Shown here: one piece after another, positions 1-11,632 of the stretch | How the letters are laid out: each line of letters opens with the position of its first letter | Numbering within the stretch: position 1 is the stretch's first letter | Assembly: GCF_009389715.1 (NCBI RefSeq) | Contig: NW_024067838.1 | Location: forward strand, 1-64,000 | Source of the DNA: Phoenix dactylifera | Taxonomy: Eukaryota > Streptophyta > Magnoliopsida > Arecales > Arecaceae | Direction: 5' to 3' | DNA length: 64,000 bases | Translations under genes and position numbers: made by a program | The notes under the pieces: model-generated | What the model saw: the letters and a program-made list of their open reading frames with translations, nothing else | The model's database searches: none | Told to the model about the DNA's origin: nothing

Positions 1-970
1 AAGCTTTCTGTGCTCGAATATATATACCTGTATAGAAAGAAGAACTGAATATGAGTTAACAGATCACGTCTATTGATTATAGTTCTTATATAAAGCATGT
101 ATCTATCACATTAGGACTCTTAATTAGAATTCTTTGCTTTTTATAGTTCTAATATAAAGCTTTATTGATTATGGACTTACGTATTATGATTGCCCTCATA
201 ATTGTGCCTTATCTACCACCAATTTGAGGGTCTATAATTGGTGCTTCTTGAGTGCTCGATTTGTCACTCATAATCAAATTCCTCTCATATAAAAGTGGGG
301 AAAAACTTATATAAAGCTTTTAGCTTTATACATGTCAGTGTTGGCAGAAAGCACCAAATCTTATAAATCTTGGGCAACATGAATTCTATTCAGCCAGTAC
401 TTTTACCATACCGTATCGATACCGAATAGGGACACAATACGGGGGGCGTATCAAGTTTTAATAAACGCTGACATCACAACATTGTGTGATTTAGTATGTC
501 TAACCTTTTTAAACAGATAGTTTAGTATTTAAGCAGCTACATAGCCTTTTTTAATCGTTAAGAGATAATTCTCGTGATGCACTTTGAAACTGACTGTGTG
601 AAATATTTGATGCTTCCTACTTTTACAACCTACTGAACTTGATTTAGCAGAAAGGATTTGATTGTATGAATTTGAAGTACGAGCCATTAAAATTTCAAAT
701 GTTATTGGGGGCAGAAGTTGCAGTTCATGCTCTGAGCCAATGCAGATCGATAGTAATGCATTAGCAGAATAAATTATATCATCATATGCAATTCTAGAGC
801 TAAGATACCAGAGCAGACCCAAATAATTAAACATTCTGCTTCATTGAGTTATTCTATATTAACCAATGTGTTACAGATTCAATGGCCCATCCTGCCTGCT
901 TTCTTTTGTTATCTCCCATTCTTTGGTATATCAATAACCTTCTCATGGACCTTGGCATATCGTTTCACAG
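1..970. other. Intergenic or upstream intron DNA, no gene identified
   Basis: AT-rich DNA. The window begins exactly at an AAGCTT (HindIII) site, which may be chance or a clone end. A short stretch near 405-450 (ccgtatcgataccgaa and neighbours) resembles the degenerate cgatacggtacc-type sequence seen again near 10380-10560 and 26930-27000, suggesting a dispersed repeat. A minus-strand ORF at 529-834 has no recognisable domain and I do not call it a gene. Confidence 0.4.
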
Positions 971-1256
971 AGATAGGGAAAACAGCATTAGAATTGCATC
1001 ATAAAATGGTCCAAGTGAAGATGAAGAGGTGGGAAGATATGGAACAAGCAAGGGTTGCAAAGATCCATAATTCCAGCAGAGAAACAGCCCATGTTGCATG
1101 ACACAGGTAATTTCCCCCTGTTTTTGGTTAATTAACGATTGGAAACAGAAAAACTATCGAGTCATGAATGCTATAAATTCACTGATATGGTTTGCAGGGA
1201 TTTCTGCAAGGCTTGAAGATATTGAAGAAGTTTTAAGTATTTTGAGGAGCAAGTGA
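971..1256 (+). pseudogene. 3' end of an unrecognised gene, two exons, apparent +1 frameshift
   Basis: Two exon-like segments are visible: 971-1106 (acceptor TTTCACAG, donor CAG|GTAATT) and 1198-1256 (acceptor TTTGCAG, ending in TGA). Exon one reads a charged, probably helical stretch containing ELHHKMVQVKMKRWEDMEQA. In that frame a TGA falls five bases before the donor. If one A of the AA at 1069-1070 is treated as extra, the reading continues through the splice into GISARLEDIEEVLSILRSK and the stop at 1254-1256. The two exons then join in one frame. I do not recognise the family; the visible part looks like a short coiled-coil C-terminus. Alternatives are a real stop at 1099-1101 with a spliced 3' UTR, a pseudogene, or a base-calling error. 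The 5' part was not found in the window. Confidence 0.45.
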
Positions 1257-2505
1257 TCGTGAATACTGGGGGCTGTATCATAAAGCATAGTTTTCTCTAT
1301 GTTGTGTTCGTATATCTGCTGGCGTGATTAATGCATGTTATTTTGTTTGGTGTGGCAATTTTATTGTGGCCTTTGGGAGGCACGGTGTTAGTATTTCTGG
1401 TGGTTCGGTGATGTATTGCTGTTATAACTTGTAATCCTATGACGGTTGTAATTAGGAAAGTTTTTCCTTTCTTCTCTTGTTATATTTGAGAGTAACTAAG
1501 AATTTCTTTTGAATCAGCAAGGCCACATCAGGTTCTTGCTTAAATGTTCATAAAAATGGTTTCTTATTTCGTTCATCTAGAAATCAGTGTGCAATTTTTC
1601 CCTTAAGATTCTCTGATAGACAGTTCGTAGTCTCAAATTATTACTAACCAGGTTTTGTTTCCAAATTACTTCAACAACAAGATGCGCAGCGTGGCTTTTT
1701 AAATAAAGTTTTCTAATTAATTAAAGTAATGAAAGTCTACTAAGAAATCAGCTAATGAAAGTGGATTATTCTTTTCTTATCGCTACACAGTTATTCTCAG
1801 AACTAATTTCCAGGGAGGAAGATTTGTATGCATGCTGAGTACGCAACCTGTCAAATAATAATCTCTCACAAATTTTTTGTAAACCATACCAAGATGTAAA
1901 CATGGAACCATTTGTGAGTGCCCTATTGGTGATATCAGACCATCTATCGAATTCGAGAGCCTTACTAAGTCGTGATTGATATGCTCTTATGCTGATAGAT
2001 GTTCATACATGTGGGTGGATGAAATATATATTTGATGGCACAAGGTTGAAGAAGGTTAAAACACATGTAAATACTGAACGCAAACAAGTAAAAAATCAGG
2101 CAATTGCTGAGTTTGAAATCCACTACTTCTTCTTTTTCTACGCTTAGGATTTCAATCCAGGCCTATAATACAACTGCCATGCAACCTGAGACAGAGCAGC
2201 AAGGTCTGCGGCCTCTCATGTAGCAGCTGACTTGGTTCACAACACATCAGAAGCCTGATGACCCGGTTCCTAGCTCTCTCAATCCGACACATGTCACGTC
2301 TGAACAACATCAATGCCAAGTGTCCATTCAAGTAATGGAACTCTGGCCCTCTATATAACGAACAACAACCTAATTGGAGGAAGAGATGCAAGAAGAAGAG
2401 AGCAGTTTGTTTTTGTGTGCAAGAGAAAGAAGCAGCAGAAGCAGCTGAAGGGTCCCATTTTCTGTCCGTAATTATTCTTTGGAAAAGAAGAAGAAAAAGA
2501 AGAAG
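1257..2505. other. Intergenic region, no gene seen
   Basis: Probable 3' UTR of the preceding gene up to about 1500, then AT-rich DNA and the promoter side of the LEA-type gene. An A/G-rich run (gaagaagaaaaagaagaag) lies directly before the ATG at 2506. The minus-strand ORFs here are shadows. Confidence 0.5.
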
Positions 2506-3948
2506 ATGGCTTCGCAGCAGATGTTCAAGTCCGGGCAAGCTCATGGAGAGGGTCAGGTGGGCATTCTCCTCCTCCATGTGCCGCAGGGCGTATGCATGAT
2601 TGCATGGGTTGCACTCTTGTAAGATCTGACCGTCAGTGTTGCTGTTTTCTTGCACAGGCCAAGGCCGATCAAGATGATGGATTCGGCGCAGAGCGCCGCC
2701 CGATGCTGCCAGGTCCAAGGCATCACGGGCTGCACAATCCGCTCAGCAAAGCAAGGAACATGCCGGAGGCATGCTCCAACAGGTCACTCGATAAATACCT
2801 CCAATATGTTATTTGTTTTGTTTGTTTGTTTGTTTATTATTGTCGCCATTGTTATCAGTTAACGGAATGTAAGGTTAAGTAAATTGTAAATACAGGTTGT
2901 AAGAGATGTGAGTCCCATCTGCCCAACTAATTTTTTGAGGGTCCATATTTATTTATGATATGAACCAACTCACAGCATGCATCTGTCTTATAGATACATT
3001 GCAAAAAATTTCACTTGAATCATTTGATTCCTCCATAATCGATAAAATATATTATTTCAAACACAGGCTGTTGTGATCGAAATATATCTTGTCTTTATCA
3101 ATGAGTTATTTTTCCTTGGTCATGCTTTGCTGTTATTAAAATTTGGCATCTGTAATGCACTTACTGCAACAGGTGAATTCGGGAATCTCTTGCATGACTT
3201 CGGAGTTTTAATAGTAGATATAGATTTGGATATTAAGCAAATGTTCTTCCATGACTCTCAGCTCCATTCGATGTCGCATCGGTCAGAAACTGGGGCAAAG
3301 GAATATAGTGTTGTCTGATGAGGCATAGCATTTTGTTGGATGTACAAGGAAGGAGGAAAGGAAATTACTCTTATGTTTGGTTGGATGTGGAGAAAAGAAA
3401 ATATTGATTTTCTTTCTGTTATTTGTATAAAGAATAATTAAAAATTTGAAAATATATATATATAGAGAAAAGTTTCTTTTCTTTCACTCTAGTGGTGCAC
3501 AGCAGTGCAATTGACACGAGCTCGATACTCTCCAATTCAGGTTGAACTCGAGAGGTCTAATTCTGCAAATCACAACCAACTTCTGTTTGAAGTATATATA
3601 CCTGATAATATCTAAACAGAGAGTATCTATGATGCTTGCTGCATTTTTTCCTATCACATGTTCAACACTTCGCTCAAAAAAAAGAAGAAAAACAAAAAGT
3701 CATGACTTGGTAATTTTGAAGTGAACAATTGAACCTATATTTCCATCATGGTAATCCAATTTTGGTGTTCTTATTTTGTCTACAGACCGGGGAGCAGGTG
3801 ATGAACATGGCACAAGGTGCAATGGACAGCGTGAAAGAACACCCTCGGAATAGGAGAACAAGAAGTCTTGAAGGAAGCAATGGAAGTGTTCAAGCCCTCT
3901 CTTTCTCCTCCCTCTTTGTTTCTAGGATTTGCTCATTAGAGCGTAGAG
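2506..3948 (+). pseudogene. LEA-type stress protein gene with three one-base frame breaks
   Basis: Small, hydrophilic, late-embryogenesis-abundant-like protein of the type that begins MASQQ.FK.GQA and ends TGEQVMNMAQGAMDSVKNTLG. Exons: 2506-2556 (17 codons, donor CAG|GTGGGC), 2658-2782 (acceptor TTGCACAG, donor CAG|GTCACT) and from 3786 (acceptor CTACAG), with a possible stop at 3946-3948. Family-like residues appear in three successive frames: AKADQ in frame 1, MMDSAQSAA from 2674 in frame 2, and DAARSKASRAAQSAQQSKEH from 2702 in frame 3. After the third exon begins with TGEQVMNMAQGAMDSVK, another one-base step near 3833-3836 gives KNTLGIGEQ. Each step coincides with a homopolymer one base longer than expected (CAAG, CCC, GAAAG). 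Such proteins are cytosolic protectants induced by drying or ABA. Either this is a recent pseudogene or the sequence has indel errors. Intron 2 is about 1 kb and holds no gene. Confidence 0.65.
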
Positions 3949-5380
3949 TAATTAGAAGGACTAATGACTCTAACTTGTCACCTCTCTCTACTGCTGTTAT
4001 TTTCTTTGCTACATCCTTGTCTATGGGGATTGGAGGGTATACTTTCTATGTTATGGTGTATTCTGCAGCTTTCCTATGTGCTATTTCGAAGATTATTTTG
4101 GCAAGATGGAATAAAGCAACTGCATTATGAGATGCCATAGTTTTGCTAATCAATTGCCTTTTGCATTTTTTTAATATCTATTTTGTTTCGTCGCAGAAAA
4201 AAATATAGTATCTGTGATTATTAGATATTTCTGTCCTTCAAAGACAAATTATAGCGAGGTTGATAGGTATAAAGCATATTGAAGTCCCATTTCGTCCTGT
4301 AACTGCAGTGAGAGAGTTGAGTTAGAATCATGTAGAAAGGATTTAAGTACTCAATTATACTAGTTTGAAATAATGATCTTTAAACAGAAAGAAAGCAAAA
4401 ATCAACTCAAGGGGATCAGGGATGTGGATGCTCATCACCTTCCATTTAGTCTGGGAATTCGCCAGCTTTGGGAGGTCTGGGGATCGGGAAAACCCTAAAA
4501 GATGGCACCTTTGGAGGCTTCCCAAGAAGGAGGACAGATCTAAACGAACTCCAGAGAATCCGAAGGAACAGTGGATTTGGGTCGAGGAAAAAGACAGAAG
4601 AGAGCTCAAAGTGGGGGAAAAGGCGGAGAGAGATTTTGGGGAGGATTCCAGAGAATGGCGTTGTCGAGGGATGATGCCTGTGGAGAAAAGGAATGGCGTT
4701 TGACCGTTTGACTCCCGACAGCATATGACTGGATTCTGGGTGTACCAGAGCCGTCTGTTTTGCTCGGAGGATCTTGTACTGATACGTTGTCCAACAACAA
4801 GGTCGGGTCAAAGATTTCTTTTTTTTTTTGCTTTTCCGCACGGAGTTTCAGGTTCAATGATTGTAATCCAAAACTGATTCCACATATAATTCTTGTTTAC
4901 TCAGATAAAAGATAACAAAATAATAAAAAAATATTGCAAGCAGACAATAATCGATGCAACTCCTTTCCCATCTGAAGTGATTGAATGGTGGAGAACAAAA
5001 ACCCGTCAGATTTTGCTCTTCCAATTCTGGGCCCGTCAGAATTTTTAGACGGAAGAAAGAGAACGCAAGTTAAGAACTTTGAGATATACGATCAAAATCC
5101 TTGTGGACTCAGTTTGATTCATGAGAAGGGAAGGAAAAATGTGGTATTATATTTTTATAGAAGAGAGATAAAAAATAATTTTTATAAAAATAATTTTTTT
5201 ATATTTTATGAAAAAAAATTCATACAGATCATGAAAAAGCCATTATCCTAAGAGCTAGAAACTATGGCAATTCTTTTACCAAAACTATTTTTAAACCATC
5301 ATGATCTTCTTAATAGTTATTTTTAATGGTTGATCTTAAACTATAAAACTATACTATTAAAAATTAGAGTTTTTTTTCCA

Positions 5381-5636
5381 TGCATACCTTCCAAAATATA
5401 TAAAATTGTATAACATTTATACCTTCATAAAATATTTATTTTGCATATATACCTTTTTTTATTTTTTTATATATGTACCTATACCATTTAATGCGTTAAA
5501 AATAATTTAAAAATTAAAATAACTAAAGATACTTTTATGGGTAGACATGCAAAAAGAAAATTTTATATGGATATACATGCAAATAGTACTTTGCAAAGTT
5601 ATTCATGCAATTATGCATATTTAGGAGGATATACAC
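5381..5636. mobile_element. AT-rich foldback (MITE-like) element, copy 1
   Basis: The left part (tgcataccttccaaaata, then ttatttgcatatatacc-like sequence) is roughly repeated in inverted form by the right part (ggatatacatgcaaatagt, then ttaggaggatatacac). The whole would fold into a long imperfect hairpin of about 255 bp. No ORF is present. A second copy lies at 6090-6340 and a longer relative at 54551-55205. Confidence 0.45.
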
Positions 5637-6089
5637 TTAAAAAAAATAATAAAAATGATCAAAATTTAGTAAAAATAATTTATTGATAAAAAAATAATAA
5701 AAAAGATTAAATCATGTTAATATCAACTCTTAAGAATAGATTATGTTGCTTTTATGAAATTTTTGCCTCAAAATAAACAACAACTCAATATTTACAAATC
5801 ACTAAAAAATATTTTACCAATCTAAGCATCTATAATTAATTTAAATTTGATATATTTAATCTTTTAAAAATAATGAAGAATATATAGATGTCATAGATTT
5901 AATAATGATTATTATATCAAAATTAAATGGAGAATAGAATTACCAAATTGATCACCTAATATTCTAATTTGACCGAGTTAAGATTTTAGAAAAGAAAATT
6001 GATAATGTGACTCGATCTTTTTTTGATTTGTCGATCCAACTGAATCATAAAAGACTTGGTAAATTTCAGCATAGTTTTATTTTTTTAAT

Positions 6090-6340
6090 ATATACCTTTC
6101 TAAATATGAAAAATTGCATGAATACTTTCGTAAAGTTGTTATTTGCATGTACACTCTTATAACCTATTTTTGCATATCTACCCATAAGGTTATTTCAATC
6201 ATTTTAATTTTAAGCCGTTATTTTTTAACAACATTAAATAGCACTGGTACATATGCAAAAAAGGAAAAAGGATATACATATAAATAGTAATTTTGCGAGG
6301 GTATATATGCAATTTCATATATTTAAGGGAATATACATGT
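6090..6340. mobile_element. AT-rich foldback (MITE-like) element, copy 2
   Basis: Same architecture as the 5381-5636 copy. It begins tatacctttctaaatatg and ends with the imperfect inverse atatatttaagggaatatac. Inner arms contain atttgcatgtacac and its inverse gtatatatgc. The centre carries TTTTAATTTTAAGCC and a TTAACAACATTAAAT-like core. Target duplications could not be defined because both flanks are A/T tracts. Confidence 0.45.
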
Positions 6341-7379
6341 AAAATATCCTAAAAATTACTATAATATAAAGAAGTTGTAGTAATTTAATATAAAAATATA
6401 TTTGATAACTATTAAAATAATAGCAATATAAAAAAATTGTCTAACTATATAAAAATTGTTAGAACTCTAAAAATTCAACCCAATGAATATGTTAATACCT
6501 ATTTTTAAATATTAAAAATATTTTTACATTTAAAAATATTTAAAAGTAGCTATTAAAAGTTTATGCATGGATGTTTTATAGATATTTTACACAACTTTAT
6601 TAATCCTATAACGGGTATTTTATACAATTTTTTCATGAAAGTAGATGCTCAAAGAAATATAAGTAATTTTGCAAAGTGTGTTTCTTATGCTATTTTTTCT
6701 ATAGTTAACTAAATATAAAAAATTTATTTTTTTAGTATTAATTTTTTAAAAAAATATTACGGTGCAGAAAATTGTTTCCACTGGCCAAATGAGTTCTACA
6801 GTTATTTTATAAGTTCTCTTTGCATTCCCTAGATTCTCCCATGTCCCTTTCCTCTAAGTCCATCTTTGAGTCTTGGCCACCTGCCATGCATGCAGGTGTA
6901 AATAAGAACAGTGACAGGCTGACAGCAGATGCACATAAAGATGCGGTTAAATATATAAACGATGACTGTTCCCAATCGTTAGATTTCTCAGTTTATGAGC
7001 TGTAGTGTATCTATATTTGTATTTATATAAATGGGAAAAATTGTTTATGTAACAAAATTGCATGGTCTTATGACCTTGAAGAGTTGAAGGATGGGATGCT
7101 TGTTAATGGAAAAGGAATTATAGCTCGAGCCAAGTTTATCTGCAGATGTTCAAGTGGATTCATTTCTTAGTTGACAAGCTTCAGTCAGCCGGTTATCAGG
7201 CTAACTGCAAGCTTTTGCTTCATGTTGCAAGTCCAGTGTAACGAGGGTACGCTTGTTTATGAGCCAAGCCTACGAGGCCTGAAGCTTAGACCATTCTCCA
7301 AATTGAACAATCTGAAATAAGTCTCCATTGAGCAATGCTGGAAATATTCATTTGCAGCATAGTCGGAGTTCGATCATTT

Positions 7380-7626
7380 CTTCTTCATCTTCTTCTTCTT
7401 TCTTCTTTCTTCCTCCTCCTCCTCCTTTCTTCTTTCTTCCACCTTGTTCTTCTTCTTTTTTCTTTCTTCCTCTTCTTCTTCTTCTTTAAACAGCCTGGTT
7501 CATTTGCAGCATAGTCGGAGTTCGACCATTTCTTCTTTAAACAGCATAGTCGGAGTTCGACCATTTCTTCTTCAACTTCTTCTTCTTTCTTCTTTCTTCG
7601 TCTTCTTCTTCTTTCTTCTTTCTTCT

Positions 7627-7658
<32 letters not shown>

Positions 7659-7703
7659 TCTTCTTTCTTCTTTCTTCTTCTTCTTCCTCTTCTTCTTTCT
7701 TCT

Positions 7704-7735
<32 letters not shown>

Positions 7736-7770
7736 TCTTCTTCTTTCTTCTTCTTCTTCTTCTTCTTCTA
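7380..7770. repeat. Long polypyrimidine CTT/TTC microsatellite tract with internal duplications
   Basis: About 390 bp composed almost only of C and T on the + strand, mostly ttcttcttc with cctcctcc interruptions. It is broken near 7490-7570 by two further copies of a unit containing gcatagtcggagttcgacca, also found at 7360-7380. A second duplication follows at 7768-7838 (taatctgcagattggacaatccat-type, two copies). The long Lys/Arg/Glu-rich or Phe/Ser-rich ORFs over this tract are products of the repeat. Confidence 0.9.
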
Positions 7771-10700
7771 ATCTGCAGATTGGACAATCCATTTCCTCCG
7801 CTTCTTCTAATCTACAGATTGGACAATCCATTTCCTCTACAGTAATCTAATCTACAGTTTGGTAATTGCCAGTTTTGGGGTGGAAACTCTTTCTAGACCA
7901 TCTTAAGGCTTTAGTTGCACTCATTATTCCTAACGTAGTGGGCAATCTTCCCCTCCGCTTTCATTTCAGGACTTCTAGAGTCCATGCTTCCTTTGGTGCT
8001 CTGTGTCTGAGATCTGAATGACCCGAGAACACCTGGATTGAAATCCAGGCCATATGCTTTCTTAATTTTGGAGAGAATTTAATAATTAGAAAAATCAAAC
8101 CCAGCTGCAATTTGGTTGGCTCTAAATTACCACCCTCGGTTACTTTTAGCATATGGACGTCCATGAACTTCTATAACACTAAATCTTATTTATTATTTAT
8201 AGAAGAGTAATACTCGAGAGCTCCTGTTTCATGTACATGAAAGGTTCTGCTACATGACATAAGGTAATTGATGCAGTTTTCAGGATTTCATATGATACAT
8301 GGGGATGGTTGATTACTAAACTACCAAATCAACATTATTGAATCTAAGAAACTCTTTGTGTGCATGCAGTGAGAGGCTCGAAACAATTTTTTCCACAGAT
8401 AGCAACCTAGGCAATAGTTTATGAGTTACATGTTGTTGTTACAATACATGCACACTCCTAGAAGGGTGAAATATAGTTTCTCACCCTTGCTCTCATGCAA
8501 AATGTTGTCTGAATAATTCCCTGAACAACAAACAACCAAGAATTAAAGAAATTCATGTTTTGTGAAAAAAAATGTTCCAACAAATTTACAAATGAAACAT
8601 AATTAGGTACTAAACTAGCCAGTTAACCACAACGGATGGGAGGGAATGCTACACTCCGGAACCTAGGGATTGTTACTCCATGTACTCATTAGCAAGATAT
8701 TTAATCTTTGTTGTTATCAAACACATTGACTATTGATGAATAATTGGTCCATATGGGATAGGTTAAGAATACTTGTAGTACTTATATACTCTTAGATCTA
8801 TCCATCTTTAGACAGGATCTTAACATGGCATCAGAACCCACCAATCTTTCTTATTGATAAGTTAAAAACTCTTGTAGTGCCTATATACTTTTGGACCTAT
8901 CCATACAAACATCTCGGCTCTCAGGATTTTTGATTAATCTTGAGTACCATCTGTTAGTAAAGGTGGAAAGGAGCCAACCAAGAGCCGAGCCAAGCCTAAC
9001 TCCAGCTATGCTCATCTAATAATCAAATCGAGATTGAGCTATTCCCAAATAATTGGTTTAAGATATGTTTGGAAGTAGAATAAGAGGGAGCAAAACTCAT
9101 TTAATCTAGTTATTTTATTATTGTTAACCCAACTGCTTATCCAATCATTTGGATTGGTCACTTTTCAATGGTAAAATAAATATTTCTAAAAAGTTAGTGC
9201 ATAACTTTTTGCCTTCCAAATTTATTTATCCTACTTAACCTAGAAACAAATTACCCCACCTTATAGTATAGAGCAATTTTTTTCCAAAATAAAGAAGAGT
9301 GGAAGTAACTTAAACCATTTACTTCAGGCCTAATAAGAATTTTAAATTATTTGAAACTTTCATTTATAGAATTTAGAATTAATATTTTTGATTATATTTT
9401 AACATCATAATTAGATTACATTATATTCTAGTTAATCTACTTCTGGTTAGACCTTCATGTTTATCTTTTTCTCGAACTCCGACCATACAATAAGAACAAT
9501 ATAGGCGAACATATTAATTTATAATAAATAATTATAGTTATATATTATTTAAATAAAAAATAATTTAATAATATATAAATTATTTATATATCAGTATTTC
9601 TAATTTAATAATTCAATAATACTCTGGCTCGTTTCTTAAGCAAGTAAGTTGAATCCAAGAAAAAAATAAAAAAAGACATCCTGACTGAAGATTCAAGAAC
9701 TAGGGTTGGAAAAAGAAGATAGGATTGAAAAAGGTCGGCAGGCCTGGATCCGGGGTGGCGGGGCCCCTCCATGGTCGGTCGCCGCGAGAGGAAACCTCGA
9801 CGGGACGTCGCTAGTGGGCCCCACGTCCTCGTCCTTTCCCTTTCTTTAAGCTCACGCAGTTCGACACCCACAAGGAAACGAAAGCACAGGAAGCGTCCCT
9901 CCCACTTCCATCACTCTCCCTCTTGCTTTCCTTCGCCCCAAGTCAAATTAGTCTTCAGGCAGCTTTCATAAATACGGCCTCGTGCATGACATCGTCCTCT
10001 GGATCTCCACAACCTCGGGATTACCGTTCTGTTCTCATTTCCAACCATCTAATTGGGATATCAATCTAATCCTAATACGCGCCACCGTCCCCAACTGTCT
10101 TATTCTTAGACCCACTTAAGGACCCACAGCACAAGCTCACCTAGCTCAGCCGGTAATAATATTGGTGACTATTTTAGCCCTTCCAAAATACTTCAACTTT
10201 TTTTAATCAAGTTTGTTAAACTAATATAGAATAAATGCATTTATAGAAATTTGATAATAACATATTTTTAGAAAAAATACCTGTGAAAGTAATACATATT
10301 GCCATCTAATGTACCACTGTTGGTCTCTTTATATATATATCTTTTTTAAAAGACTAAAGTTATTTTTATTTTTTACCAATTCTGCCGTAACCAAAGTATA
10401 CCATTTTAGCATCGGACTCTGTACCGATGCCATTTTGTTAATGTATCGATATACCAGTTCAACGTACTAAATATCGGTACGTCTTCCGTACCATATAAGG
10501 ATGCCGAATTGGTATGATATGATATATTTTATACCATCCGGTTCAATATGATATAATAAATTTTGATCGTAGCTGATGAATATTGATCTCTAAAGTTACC
10601 AATCTAGCTAGCTTTATGATAAACGTAAAAAGAAAAATCCTCAGGAACAAATAGGATTCGTGAAAAAGAGAACTACTTACTAGATGGTAGTTTTTTTTAC

Positions 10701-11350
10701 TTAAAAAAAAAGAAGGGGAAGAGGAAACCTCACCTGTATAGCAGGTTCTACTGGGCCCCCCTTCCACCAAAAATGTTCGATGCGGGTAGAAATTTTGCTC
10801 ATACCCTTTCTGACTTGTGGGTCACCCTACGTATGAATATGTTACCTCAGCGCCACCTCAGTACCAGCTGGACCAAATAGCATTTTTATCGAGCATGTTC
10901 AAGCGAAGGGTATTCGGTCCCTAATATTTAATCGATGCCTGCACGTTTTGAACATAAACCGCAAGTTATTAGATGGTAGTTCTCTTTAGCCATTTTACGA
11001 GTAAACTAATACAACGCAACTCTATTGAGGAAATAATATAGCAGACGCGTCAAAGACCATCCCACAAAGCCAAACCGTACATCCGGAGGAAAAGAACGCA
11101 AGAAGTGGAACTCGGAAACGTGTGACACCTCTTAAGTATTAATTACTCCACCGCTTAAGCATTAACTCCCCTTTTAAGCCTCAAATCAAAAAAACAATCA
11201 GAAAAGAAATAAAAATAGGTAAAAAACTGACCAAAAAATGGGGAAGAGATAGAGAGAGAGTGAAGGATCGAGCAGAGATTTTTTTTTTTCTTTTTGAGAA
11301 TTTCTTTAGTCTATTGCTTAGATTTACGCTTATTATTGGAACTTTAAAAG
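7771..11350. other. Intergenic DNA upstream of the receptor kinase gene
   Basis: No convincing gene. A GC-rich island at about 9730-9960 with short ORFs on both strands has no recognisable domain. Degenerate cggtacc/ataccg sequence at 10380-10560 resembles a dispersed repeat. A copia-like primer-binding-site relic is listed separately. Confidence 0.45.
8700..8850 (+). mobile_element. Relic of a copia-type LTR end with primer-binding site
   Basis: At about 8822-8842 the sequence reads cttaacatggcatcagaacc. This closely matches the common plant retrotransposon junction in which an LTR ending in ..AACA is followed by TGGTATCAGAGC, the initiator Met tRNA binding site. The bases upstream are probably LTR. 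Part of the upstream text (cttgtagt.cttatatact) recurs about 120 bp downstream at 8870-8905. No coding part remains. Confidence 0.4.
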
Positions 11351-11399
11351 CTTTCTGTTCTCCCTTTCTTCTCATCGCCGCCAGTTTGTGAGGAGTCGT

Positions 11400-11632
11400 T
11401 GTTAGATCTCTCTCTCTCTCTCTCTCTCTTGCCGTGGATCTGGGTGGAGATCCAGCTCGAGCTAGGGTTTCGTGACTGGGGCCCGCCGGTGCGCTCCTCT
11501 CCCTTCTTCGGGGGCGGTAGCGGCATGCAGGCATTGGGGCAGCGAGCTGAGGGGGATCGGCTTCCCGGCCTGCCCTTCGTCGAGCTTGGGACCCGGTTCT
11601 GGTGATGGTCTTTTCCGAGGGGCGGAGCGGAG
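11400..11632 (+). promoter_or_regulatory. Probable 5' UTR of the ALE2-like gene with CT dinucleotide repeat
   Basis: A run of about 12 TC repeats lies at 11406-11430, some 200 bp before the chosen ATG, preceded by a GA-rich patch at 11240-11270. CT tracts in leaders are common in plant genes. The leader contains upstream ATGs at 11525 and 11605 that open short frames, so translation of the main ORF may be attenuated; this last point is inference. Confidence 0.4.

Larger units (their letters stand above)
3949..7379. other. AT-rich intergenic DNA
   Basis: The ORF continuing to 4130 encodes a hydrophobic stretch without a recognisable domain and may simply be 3' UTR. At 4420-4860 base composition is more balanced and overlapping ORFs exist on both strands, but none looks like a known protein. 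From 5100 to 6800 the DNA is extremely AT-rich and holds two foldback elements described separately. Nothing gene-like was seen at 6820-7380. Confidence 0.5.

Noticed and set aside
4355..4857. Several overlapping ORFs on both strands
   Set aside because: No frame shows codon bias, a domain, or consistent splice sites; probably a GC-balanced patch of intergenic DNA.
7385..7845. ORFs of 71-148 codons rich in Lys/Arg/Glu or Phe/Ser
   Set aside because: They translate a CTT/AAG microsatellite; no domain or start context supports them.
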